A DNA stretch of 64,000 bases from Exiguobacterium sp. Helios (GCF_014524545.1 NZ_CP053557.1:1203501-1267500), one strand, 5' to 3'; counted from the stretch's first letter, positions 26,969 to 35,277 are shown. Notes: generated by a model from the sequence alone, not told the origin. A program made the numbers and translations.

Positions 26969-27922
26969 GTGTTTATCGGATATCGAACGTTAAAGACCGC
27001 TGTCGCAGCGGCACTGGCGATGTGGATTGCGGAAACGATGCAACTGGATTACTACGTTTTTGCAGCCATCATCGCTATTTTGAGCATTCAGGCGACAAGA
27101 AAAAAATCATTCCGTTCGTCTTATGAACGGATTATGGCTTCGGTTCTCGCGATCGGACTTGGTTTTGTGATCTTCGAAGTCATCGGATACCGTCCGATTT
27201 CCATTGCACTCTATTTCATTTTATTTCTTCCACTGACACAACGCCTCCGCCTACAGGACGGTTTTATCACAAGTGTCGTCATCCTGACCCATCTGTATGT
27301 CGCACGCCAATTAAACCTCAGCATCTTTTTAAACGAATTGTATTTGTTGCTGATTGGTGTCGGGGTCGGATTACTCGTTAATATGTACATGCCGAGTCTC
27401 GACCGGACGATTGCCGAGCGGCGACTGCAAATCGATCAACGGATTGCCGCCTTGTTCTTCGAAGTGGCCGCAGCGATCGAGACGGGGCGGATCAACCAAC
27501 ATTCGCTGACGCTACATGAGACGGAACGGCTGTTGAAAGAGGGGAAGGATGCTTCCTTGAAACGGATGGGGAATGCCATCGGTCGGCGAAATGATGATGA
27601 AGACTATCTGTATTTCCGAATGCGCGAACAACAGTTTGAATTGTTAAGTGGAATCGTCCGCAACGTCGATGATTTAGTCCTTGTCGTAGAAGAAGGAAAA
27701 AAAGTCGCCGACCTGTTCCGGACGATTGGCGACAATGTCCGCCCCGATGCCGACGCGACACTATTTTTGATGGAACTCAAACGTCTACTCGAAGAATTTC
27801 GCGAGTCACCGTTACCGAAGACACGCGATGAGTTCGAAGTCCGGTCCGCTCTGTTGCACATGTTGCAGGAAGCGGAACAGTATTTGAAACTGAAGCAACG
27901 ATTCGTCGATCAGAAGAGGTAG
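26969..27922 (+). CDS. aromatic acid exporter family / FUSC-like membrane protein (YqjA-like)
   Basis: A 317-residue protein with about five to six N-terminal helices (1-140). A cytoplasmic helical domain (150-317) follows, as in the ArAE_1/DUF939 family. YRTLKTAVAAALAMWIAE at the N terminus is characteristic. Function in Firmicutes is unproven; export of aromatic acids is inferred from fold. GTG 26969 follows GGGGGGAAG. With the peptidase T-like gene and rnz downstream it recalls the yqjA-yqjE-yqjK neighbourhood of Bacillus. Its 3' end overlaps a small converging gene by 13 bases. Confidence 0.75.
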   Translation: MFIGYRTLKTAVAAALAMWIAETMQLDYYVFAAIIAILSIQATRKKSFRSSYERIMASVLAIGLGFVIFEVIGYRPISIALYFILFLPLTQRLRLQDGFITSVVILTHLYVARQLNLSIFLNELYLLLIGVGVGLLVNMYMPSLDRTIAERRLQIDQRIAALFFEVAAAIETGRINQHSLTLHETERLLKEGKDASLKRMGNAIGRRNDDEDYLYFRMREQQFELLSGIVRNVDDLVLVVEEGKKVADLFRTIGDNVRPDADATLFLMELKRLLEEFRESPLPKTRDEFEVRSALLHMLQEAEQYLKLKQRFVDQKR

Positions 27923-28017
27923 AACATCGTCGACGCAAAAGTACCGAGTAAGAAAATTGCTAAAATCGTAATCGTGGTCCATTTGATGATCCGTTGTTGT
28001 TTTGATGGTTTTGCCAT
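27910..28017 (-). CDS. 35-residue single-pass membrane protein (possible Prli42-like)
   Basis: ATG 28017 is preceded by AAAGGAG and ends at TGA 27910-27912. The peptide begins MAKPSKQQRIIKW (strongly basic). A single hydrophobic helix of about 20 residues follows, and the peptide ends at FYLF. It has its own promoter (28057-28085). Size and layout match the stressosome-associated miniprotein Prli42 of Listeria and Bacillus, but similarity is at the level of topology only. It overlaps the 3' end of the converging upstream gene. Confidence 0.65.
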   Translation of the reverse strand: MAKPSKQQRIIKWTTITILAIFLLGTFASTMFYLF

Positions 28018-28056
28018 AATAAAACGACTCCTTTCATAGAACGATTGATTATAGCC

Positions 28057-28085
28057 ATTGTACAAACAACGCTTGCGAAGTGCAA
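28057..28085 (-). promoter_or_regulatory. promoter of the 35-residue membrane protein
   Basis: On the minus strand: -35 TTGCAC, 17-bp spacer, -10 TACAAT. It is 40 bases upstream of the start codon. Confidence 0.6.
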
Positions 28086-28098
28086 ATCTGCCTATAGA

Positions 28099-28107
28099 TG
28101 GTATACT
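28099..28107 (+). promoter_or_regulatory. extended -10 promoter of the peptidase T-like gene
   Basis: TGGTATACT is an extended -10 (TGn TATACT) 44 bases upstream of the start. No good -35 is seen. Confidence 0.45.
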
Positions 28108-28150
28108 AAAAAAGCGCTAGTCGAACTGAAAAAATGAGGAGGAATGCAAC

Positions 28151-29275
28151 ATGGTGAATGAGCAACGTGTACTTGATACCTTTTTAGAACTGGTCCAGAT
28201 TGACTCGGAATCAAAAGAGGAAGCACAAATCTGTGCCCACTTAAAAGAAACGTTTACGACACTCGGCTGTGACGTATTCGAAGATGACGCTTCATCCAAA
28301 ACCGAACATAAAGGAAACAACTTGATCATCACGCTTCCGGCAACAAAAGACGGAGTCGATAAGATTTATTTCACTTCCCATATGGATACGGTTTTTCCGG
28401 GACAGGGAATCAAACCAATCATCGAAGACGGATATGTTAAAACCGATGGAACAACGATTCTTGGGGCAGATGATAAAGCGGGACTCGCTTCATTAATCGA
28501 ACTGGTCCATGTCTTGAACGAAACGAATCAACCGCATGGGAAAATTCAATTCGTCATCACGGTCGGCGAAGAGTCCGGTTTAGTGGGTGCGATGGTTTTG
28601 GATCCATCGAAGATTGATGCAGACTACGGTTTTGCTTTGGATTCAGACGGTAAAGTCGGCGATATCATTACGGCTGCACCAACTCAAGCGAAAGTAAATG
28701 CAAAAATTTACGGCAAAACAGCTCATGCTGGTGTTGCACCTGAAAAAGGAATCTCTGCCATCACGATTGCAGCAAAAGCAATCGCTAAAATGCCGCTCGG
28801 CCGGATCGATGAAGAGACAACGGCGAATATCGGACGCTTCAGCGGTGGTGGTCCATCGACCAATATCGTCTGTGACTACGTCGAAATCTTTGCGGAAGCA
28901 CGCTCACTCGTTGCACCTAAAATGGAAGCCCAAACGGCGAAGATGAAAGCGGCGTTCGAAGACGTTGCTGCTGAATTCGGAGGGCGTGCGGAAGTCGAAG
29001 TCAAAGTCATGTATCCTGGTTTCAAATTCGAAGACGGCGATCAAGTCGTCGAAGTGGCAAAAGCCGCGATTACACAACTCGGTCGGACACCACGTCTCTT
29101 GCATTCTGGTGGGGGATCAGATGCAAACGTGATTGCCGGTTTCGGGATTCCAACCGTCAATTTGGCTGTTGGTTACGAAGATATTCATACGACAAATGAA
29201 AAAATGCCGATTGAAGAACTTGTTAAAACGGCAGAATTATGCGTAACGTTAGTCGATTACATCACAAATAAATGA
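28151..29275 (+). CDS. peptidase T-like M20 family metallopeptidase
   Basis: A dinuclear zinc aminopeptidase-type protein of 374 residues. Metal/active-site motifs: SHMDTV (His/Asp), GADDKAGLA, GEESGLVG (catalytic and ligand Glu), ALDSDG, and a C-terminal HSGGGSDAN. A dimerisation domain (about 175-280) sits between. It resembles B. subtilis YqjE more than tripeptidase PepT. The substrate is uncertain. ATG 28151 follows GAGGAGG. It is monocistronic with a perfect terminator. Confidence 0.88.
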   Translation: MVNEQRVLDTFLELVQIDSESKEEAQICAHLKETFTTLGCDVFEDDASSKTEHKGNNLIITLPATKDGVDKIYFTSHMDTVFPGQGIKPIIEDGYVKTDGTTILGADDKAGLASLIELVHVLNETNQPHGKIQFVITVGEESGLVGAMVLDPSKIDADYGFALDSDGKVGDIITAAPTQAKVNAKIYGKTAHAGVAPEKGISAITIAAKAIAKMPLGRIDEETTANIGRFSGGGPSTNIVCDYVEIFAEARSLVAPKMEAQTAKMKAAFEDVAAEFGGRAEVEVKVMYPGFKFEDGDQVVEVAKAAITQLGRTPRLLHSGGGSDANVIAGFGIPTVNLAVGYEDIHTTNEKMPIEELVKTAELCVTLVDYITNK

Positions 29276-29286
29276 TGACAGACTAA

Positions 29287-29322
29287 AAAGAGTGTACCGC
29301 AACGTTGCGGTACACTCTTTGT
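29287..29322. terminator. perfect palindromic terminator
   Basis: AAAGAGTGTACCGCAA is repeated inverted across CG|TTGCGG (29287-29320), giving a 16-17 bp perfect stem. It serves the peptidase gene and the small converging gene. Confidence 0.85.
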
Positions 29323-29332
29323 CGTTGTACGA

Positions 29333-29512
29333 TTAAGTTAATTGTGGACGTTCGAAATATTCCATTGACTCAAGAACAAGTTCTTCCGTACATAGTAAGG
29401 TTGTTGCAATATCTTGAATTTGGATTGATTTCCCATACTGTTGCCGATAGTTCTCGTTTAACATCCGGGCACTTTGTACGATTCGTGCATAAGTCCGTTC
29501 GATTTTGGTCAT
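29333..29512 (-). CDS. 59-residue protein resembling a sigma-70 region 3 segment
   Basis: ATG 29512 is preceded by AAAGGTGG. The stop is TAA 29333-29335. It has no signal peptide or membrane segment. Residues 20-50 read QQYGKSIQIQDIATTLLCTEE then LVLESMEY. This follows the pattern of sigma-70 region 3 or a helix-turn-helix (IxDIAxxLxxxxExVLE). No other sigma regions are present. The function is unknown; it might be a small regulator. It shares a terminator with the M20 peptidase gene and is divergent from rnz. Confidence 0.6.
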   Translation of the reverse strand: MTKIERTYARIVQSARMLNENYRQQYGKSIQIQDIATTLLCTEELVLESMEYFERPQLT

Positions 29513-29619
29513 GGAAAAACCACCTTTCGAATCAGTATGGGTACAGTTTATCATGCTTCCACTCGAGAAAGGTGTATTTTGTGTATAAAAATTGCTAATT
29601 TTACGAAAAGGGGAAAAAG

Positions 29620-30525
29620 ATGGAATTTTATTTTTTAGGAACAGGTGCCGGGATGCCGTCCAAACAACGGAATGTTTCATCCATCGCACTGTTACATCCG
29701 AAGATGACCTGGTTATTTGATTGCGGTGAAGCAACGCAACATCAGATGTTGCACAGTCCGATCAAACCGCGTAAGGTCAGTACGATTTTCATCACACATC
29801 TGCACGGTGATCATATCTTTGGACTACCGGGTTTTATCAGTACCCGGGCTGCACTCGAAGGTACGACGTTGTTGACGATCTATGGACCAAAAGGATTAAA
29901 GGAGTGGTTGGAGGCGACATTACGGGTCACCGGGACGTATCTGCGTTATCCGCTCGATATCATTGAAGTCGAAGCCGGTCAGACATATGAGCAGGAAGGA
30001 TTTCAAATTCACGTCGAAGCGTTGGAACATCGCTTTTTGGCGTACGGTTACCGGATTGAAGGTCAGGAAGAAAAGGGGGCCTTACGCGTCGAAGCGTTAC
30101 AACAACTAGGCATTCCTTCTGGACCACTCTATCGGCAAATCAAACAGCAGGAAACGTTTGTATTTGAGGGGATCGAACACCGGTCGACTGATTTTCTTGG
30201 AGACCCGAAGCCGGGCATTAAGTTGGCGGTGTTAGGAGATACGGTGCCGTGCGACGGGAGTATCCGTTTGGCACAAGAAGTAGATGTCCTTGTGCATGAG
30301 GCGACATTTGCTGACTCGGAACAAGACCATGCCGGACGCTTCGGTCATTCGACAGCAAGGCAAGCTGCTGAGATTGCCTTGAAAGCACAGGCTAAAAAAC
30401 TGTTGTTGACGCATATTTCTGCACGGTATGTCGATCAAGAACAACGGTTGGAAGCGGAGGCGCGGGAAGTATTTGAAGAGTCATACCTCATGACGGATCA
30501 TCAATCTGTCGTGATTAAGGGGTAA
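29620..30525 (+). CDS. rnz: ribonuclease Z (tRNA 3'-endonuclease)
   Basis: A metallo-beta-lactamase-fold enzyme of 301 residues that trims tRNA 3' ends lacking encoded CCA. The zinc motif HLHGDH is at 60-65. The N-terminal FLGTGAGMPSKQRN and the PGIKLAVLGDT segment are typical of long-exosite bacterial RNase Z. The C-terminal HISARY carries a metal-site His. ATG 29620 follows AAAAGGGG. Only five bases separate its stop from the next gene, so it heads a unit running into the ECF cluster. Confidence 0.96.
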   Translation: MEFYFLGTGAGMPSKQRNVSSIALLHPKMTWLFDCGEATQHQMLHSPIKPRKVSTIFITHLHGDHIFGLPGFISTRAALEGTTLLTIYGPKGLKEWLEATLRVTGTYLRYPLDIIEVEAGQTYEQEGFQIHVEALEHRFLAYGYRIEGQEEKGALRVEALQQLGIPSGPLYRQIKQQETFVFEGIEHRSTDFLGDPKPGIKLAVLGDTVPCDGSIRLAQEVDVLVHEATFADSEQDHAGRFGHSTARQAAEIALKAQAKKLLLTHISARYVDQEQRLEAEAREVFEESYLMTDHQSVVIKG

Positions 30526-30530
30526 ACAAC

Positions 30531-31427
30531 ATGGACTTTCTCATCCAATGGTCACTGTTTCTGTTAGCAAGTATCATTCTTGGTTTCTTTTTAGAAAAAC
30601 GGACGGAAAAGGAACAATATCTTTATTTGAAATTCGTTTTTTATGCATGTTTAGGAGCGGTATCGTTCCCTGTCTATGATATTCAGTTGCCGCTGGGAAT
30701 TATCTTATTTCTAATTGTTCTGCATCCGAAAAAAAATTCCCGGTACAAACGCTATATGGCCTTATTCGGTTTTCTTTTTTTCCTGCTTCAGCTCATCCTG
30801 GGACCGTTCGATACGTTTACGCTCCGGGAAGAGACGCAACAAATGGGTCAGGTCACGATTACGGACGAATCTTTTGATACGCTGATGACGCACATCGACC
30901 GTCGGATCGGAGACGACTCGCTGCGACTGGAACAAAGTCAATTGTTGTTTGACCAGGGTGGCAACCTGCGGAATGCAACATTTGAGTTGATCGCGAAAAG
31001 TCCGAAGCGTTTCATCCGGTACGAAGTGACCTATCAGGAAGTGACCGGTACATTGACGTACCGTCCCCGGGAAGAAGTATTGACCCGTTCGCTCGAGTCC
31101 TACTATCAAAAATTGATCGATGCCTCGACCTCGTTTCAAATGTTGAAGACTTTATCCATCAAGCAGATTCTCCATGAATCGAAGACACCGTATGCCGAGA
31201 TGGATTTGGATGGTCTGTACGAAACGTTCAGCTTACAGGATGCTACGGTCCTGTTGATTAACGATCAAGGCGAATTGATCCCGTATGTCAATACCGGAGA
31301 AGATGTGTTAGCCAACGCGATTCGGTTGACATATCTTCGCTCCGATGGACAATCGTTACGGGAGAAAAAAATACTTTTATACAATTACAGTTTTGAGACC
31401 TCAAGACGCAAAGGAGTCGTACGATGA
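30531..31427 (+). CDS. membrane protein of unknown function
   Basis: A 298-residue protein that I do not recognise. The first 95 residues contain about four hydrophobic segments (5-18, 30-50, 53-66, 77-93), with a charged EKRTEKEQ loop. Residues 100-298 form a soluble, mostly polar domain without cysteines or clear motifs. It starts 5 bases after rnz and overlaps the DUF4430 lipoprotein gene by four bases (ATGA). It is therefore very likely translated together with the transporter genes and may assist that transporter. Confidence 0.7.
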   Translation: MDFLIQWSLFLLASIILGFFLEKRTEKEQYLYLKFVFYACLGAVSFPVYDIQLPLGIILFLIVLHPKKNSRYKRYMALFGFLFFLLQLILGPFDTFTLREETQQMGQVTITDESFDTLMTHIDRRIGDDSLRLEQSQLLFDQGGNLRNATFELIAKSPKRFIRYEVTYQEVTGTLTYRPREEVLTRSLESYYQKLIDASTSFQMLKTLSIKQILHESKTPYAEMDLDGLYETFSLQDATVLLINDQGELIPYVNTGEDVLANAIRLTYLRSDGQSLREKKILLYNYSFETSRRKGVVR

Positions 31428-31834
31428 AAAAATGGATATTGATGAGTGGCATTTTCCTGCTTGCAGGATGTGCGGAACAACCGACAGACCAAACTGCTGA
31501 AACTAAGGCATGTGAACGTTCGGTCGAAGTATCGGTCGTCAATCATGCGAATGATAAGACATTATATGAAAAAGACATGTGTCTCAAAGCATCTGAGACG
31601 GCGCTTGATGCGCTAGAAGAAACGGATCTTCCGGTCGTCAAAACCGGTAAGGGTGAAATGGCATACGTAACGGCCGTTGACGGTATCCGTGAAAAATCAG
31701 CCGGAGCAAGCAGTGGCTGGGTATTTGGCGTCAATGACAAACCGGCACAAGTCGGGGCAGGGGCGTACGAACTAAAAGACGGCGACCGTCTGGAATGGCG
31801 ATTTGAAAAAGATGCAATGGCTTATTTTCAGTAA
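31424..31834 (+). CDS. DUF4430 surface lipoprotein (transcobalamin-like domain)
   Basis: A 136-residue protein with a lipoprotein signal (1-16, lipobox LLAGC). The mature region is a single DUF4430 domain (about 35-136) with ALDALEET, TAVDGI, SGWVFGVNDKP and ELKDGDRLEWRF. This domain is related to the C-terminal domain of transcobalamin/intrinsic factor. Two cysteines (KACERS and DMCLKA) could form a disulfide. Its placement directly before ECF T, A and S genes suggests it presents a ligand, perhaps a corrinoid, to the transporter (inference). Confidence 0.8.
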   Translation: MKKWILMSGIFLLAGCAEQPTDQTAETKACERSVEVSVVNHANDKTLYEKDMCLKASETALDALEETDLPVVKTGKGEMAYVTAVDGIREKSAGASSGWVFGVNDKPAQVGAGAYELKDGDRLEWRFEKDAMAYFQ

Positions 31835-32510
31835 GGCGGAACGGGAGCGACTTCATCCACTGAATGTCGCTCTTTTTTTAGTGGCGATGTTATCGGTCCC
31901 GTTCTTTTTACAGACGCATGTCAGCATGCTGATTGTTTTGACCGGACAATTATTGTTTTTTGCATGGATTCGGCAATGGAGCGTCCTGCGTTACCTGACG
32001 TTACCTCTGATTTATATCGGAATGATGTATGCCCCTCTGCTCGTCGGTGCGTCCGTTGATCCATACGGGATTTGGCTGACCGGTCTGACGGTTGCCCTAT
32101 TCGTGACATCGAGTCAACTGACTTTTACCTTGGTCCGGCTCGAGCAAATGGGTCCGTTATTCCGAATTTTACCGCGACTGACGCGCTTAACGGGGATGGT
32201 CCTGGCTATCATCCCCTCGTTGCTCCGTACGTGGCCGGAAGTGAAGATGAGCCACGCCAAACAACCAGTGGCAGAAAAGATGGAACGGGTTGCGTTGTAT
32301 CATCTGTTACCTGTTGAAGCAGTCCCAAGTCCGTTACGTCGCTTGACGCGTTCTGATCTGTTGATCGGACTTGTGATTACAGGCATGTACATCGCATTCT
32401 GGTCTCCTGTTGCGGTCGTGTCAGCGTTAGTTTTACCCGGATTAGTGATGTTCTCAAAAGGAGGAATACGGGATGCCTACCATCATTACCGACGAAGAAA
32501 GTTCACTTGA
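31803..32510 (+). CDS. ECF transporter T component (EcfT/CbiQ-like)
   Basis: A 235-residue membrane protein with about five to six helices (about 20-36, 42-55, 60-78, 82-100, 128-145, 196-222). A cytoplasmic helical loop lies at about 146-190. EcfT proteins couple the ATPases to the S component through this loop. The canonical Ala-Arg-Gly coupling motif is not obvious (AKQP is found in its place). The start is inside the preceding gene: TTG 31803 or ATG 31812. It overlaps the ATPase gene by 38 bases. Confidence 0.7.
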   Translation: MKKMQWLIFSKAERERLHPLNVALFLVAMLSVPFFLQTHVSMLIVLTGQLLFFAWIRQWSVLRYLTLPLIYIGMMYAPLLVGASVDPYGIWLTGLTVALFVTSSQLTFTLVRLEQMGPLFRILPRLTRLTGMVLAIIPSLLRTWPEVKMSHAKQPVAEKMERVALYHLLPVEAVPSPLRRLTRSDLLIGLVITGMYIAFWSPVAVVSALVLPGLVMFSKGGIRDAYHHYRRRKFT

Positions 32511-33438
32511 ACGGTTGGAACAACTGGCTCAGGCAGTTGGAGCCGAAGTGATTCATCCGGACCGTCTGTTGCATGGGCGTGTCCGCGATATGTTAGCGAC
32601 AACCAGTTTATTTGTCGCAGGTGAACTGGCGACATTACTTGGCTTAGAAGCTTTTTTTGACCGGGAGACAAGTGAACTGTCATCGGGAGAACAGCAACTC
32701 GTTTCGCTCGGCTATACATTGTCTGGTTTACCGGAACGGATTTTCTTGGCGGAACCATTTTTATTTTTAGATCAAGTCCGTAAAAACCGCTTGATGCTGT
32801 TGTTTGAGGAAATCGAGCGCCGTTTTTCCTGTCACATCACTTATTCCATGGTACACCAACCACGACTAAAACAGCAGAGCGGAACGGGACCGGTCAAAGG
32901 AAGGGTCATCGACGAGATGTCACGCATCCGGCACCGCTATCCGTTGCAGTCAAAATACGCTTTGCTGGTCGAACAGATGTCGTTTCGGTTAGGAGAACGG
33001 GTAGCCTTGATTGGGGCCAACGGAAGTGGGAAATCAACTTTGTTACGTCTGTTACTCGGTGTTGACCGGCCGCTTTACGGCAAGGTCAAGCGAACCGGGG
33101 AAAAATGTTATGTTCCGGCACATCCGGCCTTGGCACCTGTCCTCGACAAGCCGGCCGCTACTTTTTCCGAGCAAAAACAACAATTGATGGAACGGCTTGC
33201 CTGGACGGAAGAAGCCTGTTATTTTGATGAACCGACGGCGGGTTTAACCAATCAGCAACGCTCTGATTTTATTCAAACCATGCTACATCATCCGGACAAG
33301 TTGATTATTCTTGCTACACACGATCCCGACCTGATTTTTTGTGCGACCCGTGTCGTGTATCTTGTCCAGGGCGAGATTGCCTTTGATGGTCCGGCGTCGC
33401 TGTTCATCGAGCAAAGCAGGTTGTACGAATGGAACTGA
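32473..33438 (+). CDS. ECF transporter ATPase, asymmetric fused A component
   Basis: A 321-residue protein made of two unequal ABC halves. Residues 1-140 keep a signature-like LSSGEQQLVSLGYTLS and a Walker B remnant (RIFLAEPFLFLD) but have no Walker A. Residues 165-321 carry an intact Walker A (GANGSGKST), Walker B (CYFDEPTAG) and H-loop (ATHD), while the signature is reduced to FSEQKQQL. Together they could form one complete composite ATP site and one dead site. Normal EcfA and EcfA' are about 280 residues each. ATG 32473 follows AAAGGAGG. Confidence 0.8.
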   Translation: MPTIITDEESSLERLEQLAQAVGAEVIHPDRLLHGRVRDMLATTSLFVAGELATLLGLEAFFDRETSELSSGEQQLVSLGYTLSGLPERIFLAEPFLFLDQVRKNRLMLLFEEIERRFSCHITYSMVHQPRLKQQSGTGPVKGRVIDEMSRIRHRYPLQSKYALLVEQMSFRLGERVALIGANGSGKSTLLRLLLGVDRPLYGKVKRTGEKCYVPAHPALAPVLDKPAATFSEQKQQLMERLAWTEEACYFDEPTAGLTNQQRSDFIQTMLHHPDKLIILATHDPDLIFCATRVVYLVQGEIAFDGPASLFIEQSRLYEWN

Positions 33439-33995
33439 TCGGCGCAGCAGTCCTCCTCATCAGTTTAATTGTTCTTTGTTTCGAGAAACGTCCGATTTCA
33501 GAGTCGATGCTTCGGTTCATCGCACTGGTCACGGCAGCGGCGATTGTCGGAAGGCTGATTTTTGCAAGTATTCCGAATGTCCAGCCGGCGACTGCACTGA
33601 TTCTCTTGGTTGCAGCCTGTATAGGACCGATTTCCGGTACAATCGTCGGGATGCTCGTTGTCGTCTTGACGAGTTTATTTTTAGGAAGCGGTCCCTTTGT
33701 GTTATTCCAAATCGTGGCGTACATGGTCGTCAGTCTTCTCTGTGTCTTACCGGGTATGCGAACGAGATGGGTCTTAACCATCTATGGACTGGCGGCAGGT
33801 TTTTTTTATGGCTGGATCAGCAATTTAGGTTTTCTGATTTTTACCGATTTTTCGCGAGAAGCGTTTTGGACACTGCTCTTGACGGGAGGTCTGTTTGATT
33901 TAGTACACGGCGTTTCAAATGCCGTCTTCATCTGGTTGTTGTATCCGATTTTTTTGCGGATTTTGCACTCGTTTGATGGAAATGAGGGTACATGA
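33429..33995 (+). CDS. ECF transporter S component (vitamin-binding membrane protein)
   Basis: A 188-residue protein with six hydrophobic helices. The region IFASIPNVQPATALILLVAA followed by GPISGTIVG and FLGSGPFVLFQ matches the CbrT-type S-component pattern for cobalamin or corrinoid uptake. S components bind the vitamin and topple in the membrane during transport. The start overlaps the ATPase gene by ten bases. Specificity for cobalamin is inferred from this similarity and from the DUF4430 neighbour. Confidence 0.78.
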   Translation: MELIGAAVLLISLIVLCFEKRPISESMLRFIALVTAAAIVGRLIFASIPNVQPATALILLVAACIGPISGTIVGMLVVVLTSLFLGSGPFVLFQIVAYMVVSLLCVLPGMRTRWVLTIYGLAAGFFYGWISNLGFLIFTDFSREAFWTLLLTGGLFDLVHGVSNAVFIWLLYPIFLRILHSFDGNEGT

Positions 33996-34027
33996 TAAGT
34001 AATCCCATTCGATTGGAGTGAAGCGTG

Positions 34028-34402
34028 ATGCTTAGTTCGCCGCTGTCCATAACGTATCTCGTCGGGTTGTTACTTATTGCGGGTTTGGGTCTGGCATTTG
34101 GAAGTATCTTATTGTTGAAGGGAACGGTTCGGGGGCGTTATGCAGGATTTTATTTACTGGCAGCAGCCATTTTCCCCGGAGCGATGCTGATTACTTCCGT
34201 CGAAGGCGGACTGGTCGGACATCTCTTTTTTGAGAAAGAATTGTTCCTGTCGATCGTCGCCTGGTTGTTAGTCCTGTCGAGTGGTTACCTCGTCATGGTG
34301 ACGGGCGCTGTCACGCTTCGGTACGTGTACCGTTATACCTCCATTCCGAAAAACGTTCAAAAATGGATGACGGACCATTTTCATCGTCCGAAACCAAATT
34401 AA
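34028..34402 (+). CDS. small membrane protein of unknown function
   Basis: A 124-residue protein with three predicted helices (about 8-26, 36-55, 72-97) and a basic C-terminal tail ending HFHRPKPN. I do not recognise the family. ATG 34028 is favoured over GTG 34025 by GGAG at 34015-34018. It follows the S-component gene by 32 bases without a terminator, so it may be the last member of the ECF unit, though a link to transport is not shown. Confidence 0.6.
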   Translation: MLSSPLSITYLVGLLLIAGLGLAFGSILLLKGTVRGRYAGFYLLAAAIFPGAMLITSVEGGLVGHLFFEKELFLSIVAWLLVLSSGYLVMVTGAVTLRYVYRYTSIPKNVQKWMTDHFHRPKPN

Positions 34403-34410
34403 ACGAAACA

Positions 34411-34455
34411 AGACGTCCATCGCTTTCCGGAAAGGAAAGGATGGACGTCTTTTCT
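34411..34455. terminator. terminator closing the ECF unit
   Basis: A stem AGACGTCCATC / GATGGACGTCT (34411-34421, 34440-34450) with an inner CTTTCC/GGAAAG and TTTT. Confidence 0.85.
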
Positions 34456-34464
34456 GTGTTCGGA

Positions 34465-35277
34465 TTAGTTGGAAACAGCGAATTCTTCGACCGGTGTCTC
34501 TTGTTGTTGCTGATCCGGATTTTGAATTCGTCCAGTCACTTCCGTTAGGAGACGGCGGGGCAACAGTTTAGCGAACGTCACCATGGCGCGGTTACTTGCT
34601 CCCGGTACGACGACACGTTTTCCTTTTAACGTTCCCCGGTATCCGGCAAAGGCGACGAGGTGAGACGGCATGCTTTTAAAAGGTAATGTGATTTGGGCAC
34701 GATCAAAGAAGTTCGTATCCGTTGGTCCCGGGCAAAGGCAGGTGACCGTGACACCTGAACCGTCGAGCTCGGAAGCGAGTGCTTCGGACAACGATAAGAC
34801 ATACGCTTTAGTGGCATAGTAGACGCTCATATACGGTCCCGGCATGAAGGCGGCAACAGAGGCAACGTTCAGGATACGGCCGAATCCGCGATCAAGCATG
34901 CCCGGTACTAAACGTTTTGTCAGTTCCGTCAAGGCGACGACGTTGACGTGAATCGAATTTAAATCTTCTGACGGATCGATTTCCGCGAAACGGCCTGATG
35001 TCGCAAAGCCGGCATTGTTGAACAATAAATCAACCGTCAGTTCATGTTCCTCGAGGAAACTGAGCACACGGGAGACGCTGTCTGCTTGTGAGAGATCGAC
35101 AGCGAATGTGTACGCCTTGATTTGGTAACGTTTTTCAAGAACATGTTTCAGCTCGGTCAGTTTCTTTTCGTTGCGGGCAATCAACACACAATCAAACCCG
35201 TCGCGTGCCGCCAATACGGCCAAATCAAGACCGATCCCACCGGAAGCACCTGTAATCAAAGCAGTTTTTCGTAACAT
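34465..35277 (-). CDS. short-chain dehydrogenase/reductase (DltE/YqjQ-like)
   Basis: A 270-residue NAD(P)-dependent oxidoreductase. The N-terminal cofactor loop TGASGGIGLDLA, NNAG at about 88-91 and the catalytic YYATKAY (Tyr-x3-Lys) with upstream Ser are intact. The C-terminal tail is Gln-rich. The substrate is unknown. ATG 35277 is placed 6 bases after GGAGGAG. It stands alone, divergent from an MFS transporter gene. Confidence 0.87.
   Translation of the reverse strand: MLRKTALITGASGGIGLDLAVLAARDGFDCVLIARNEKKLTELKHVLEKRYQIKAYTFAVDLSQADSVSRVLSFLEEHELTVDLLFNNAGFATSGRFAEIDPSEDLNSIHVNVVALTELTKRLVPGMLDRGFGRILNVASVAAFMPGPYMSVYYATKAYVLSLSEALASELDGSGVTVTCLCPGPTDTNFFDRAQITLPFKSMPSHLVAFAGYRGTLKGKRVVVPGASNRAMVTFAKLLPRRLLTEVTGRIQNPDQQQQETPVEEFAVSN

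Noticed and set aside
30480-31424. Possible cobalamin riboswitch for the ECF cluster
   Set aside because: No B12-box-like sequence or leader space exists. Only five bases separate rnz from the next gene, and later genes overlap.
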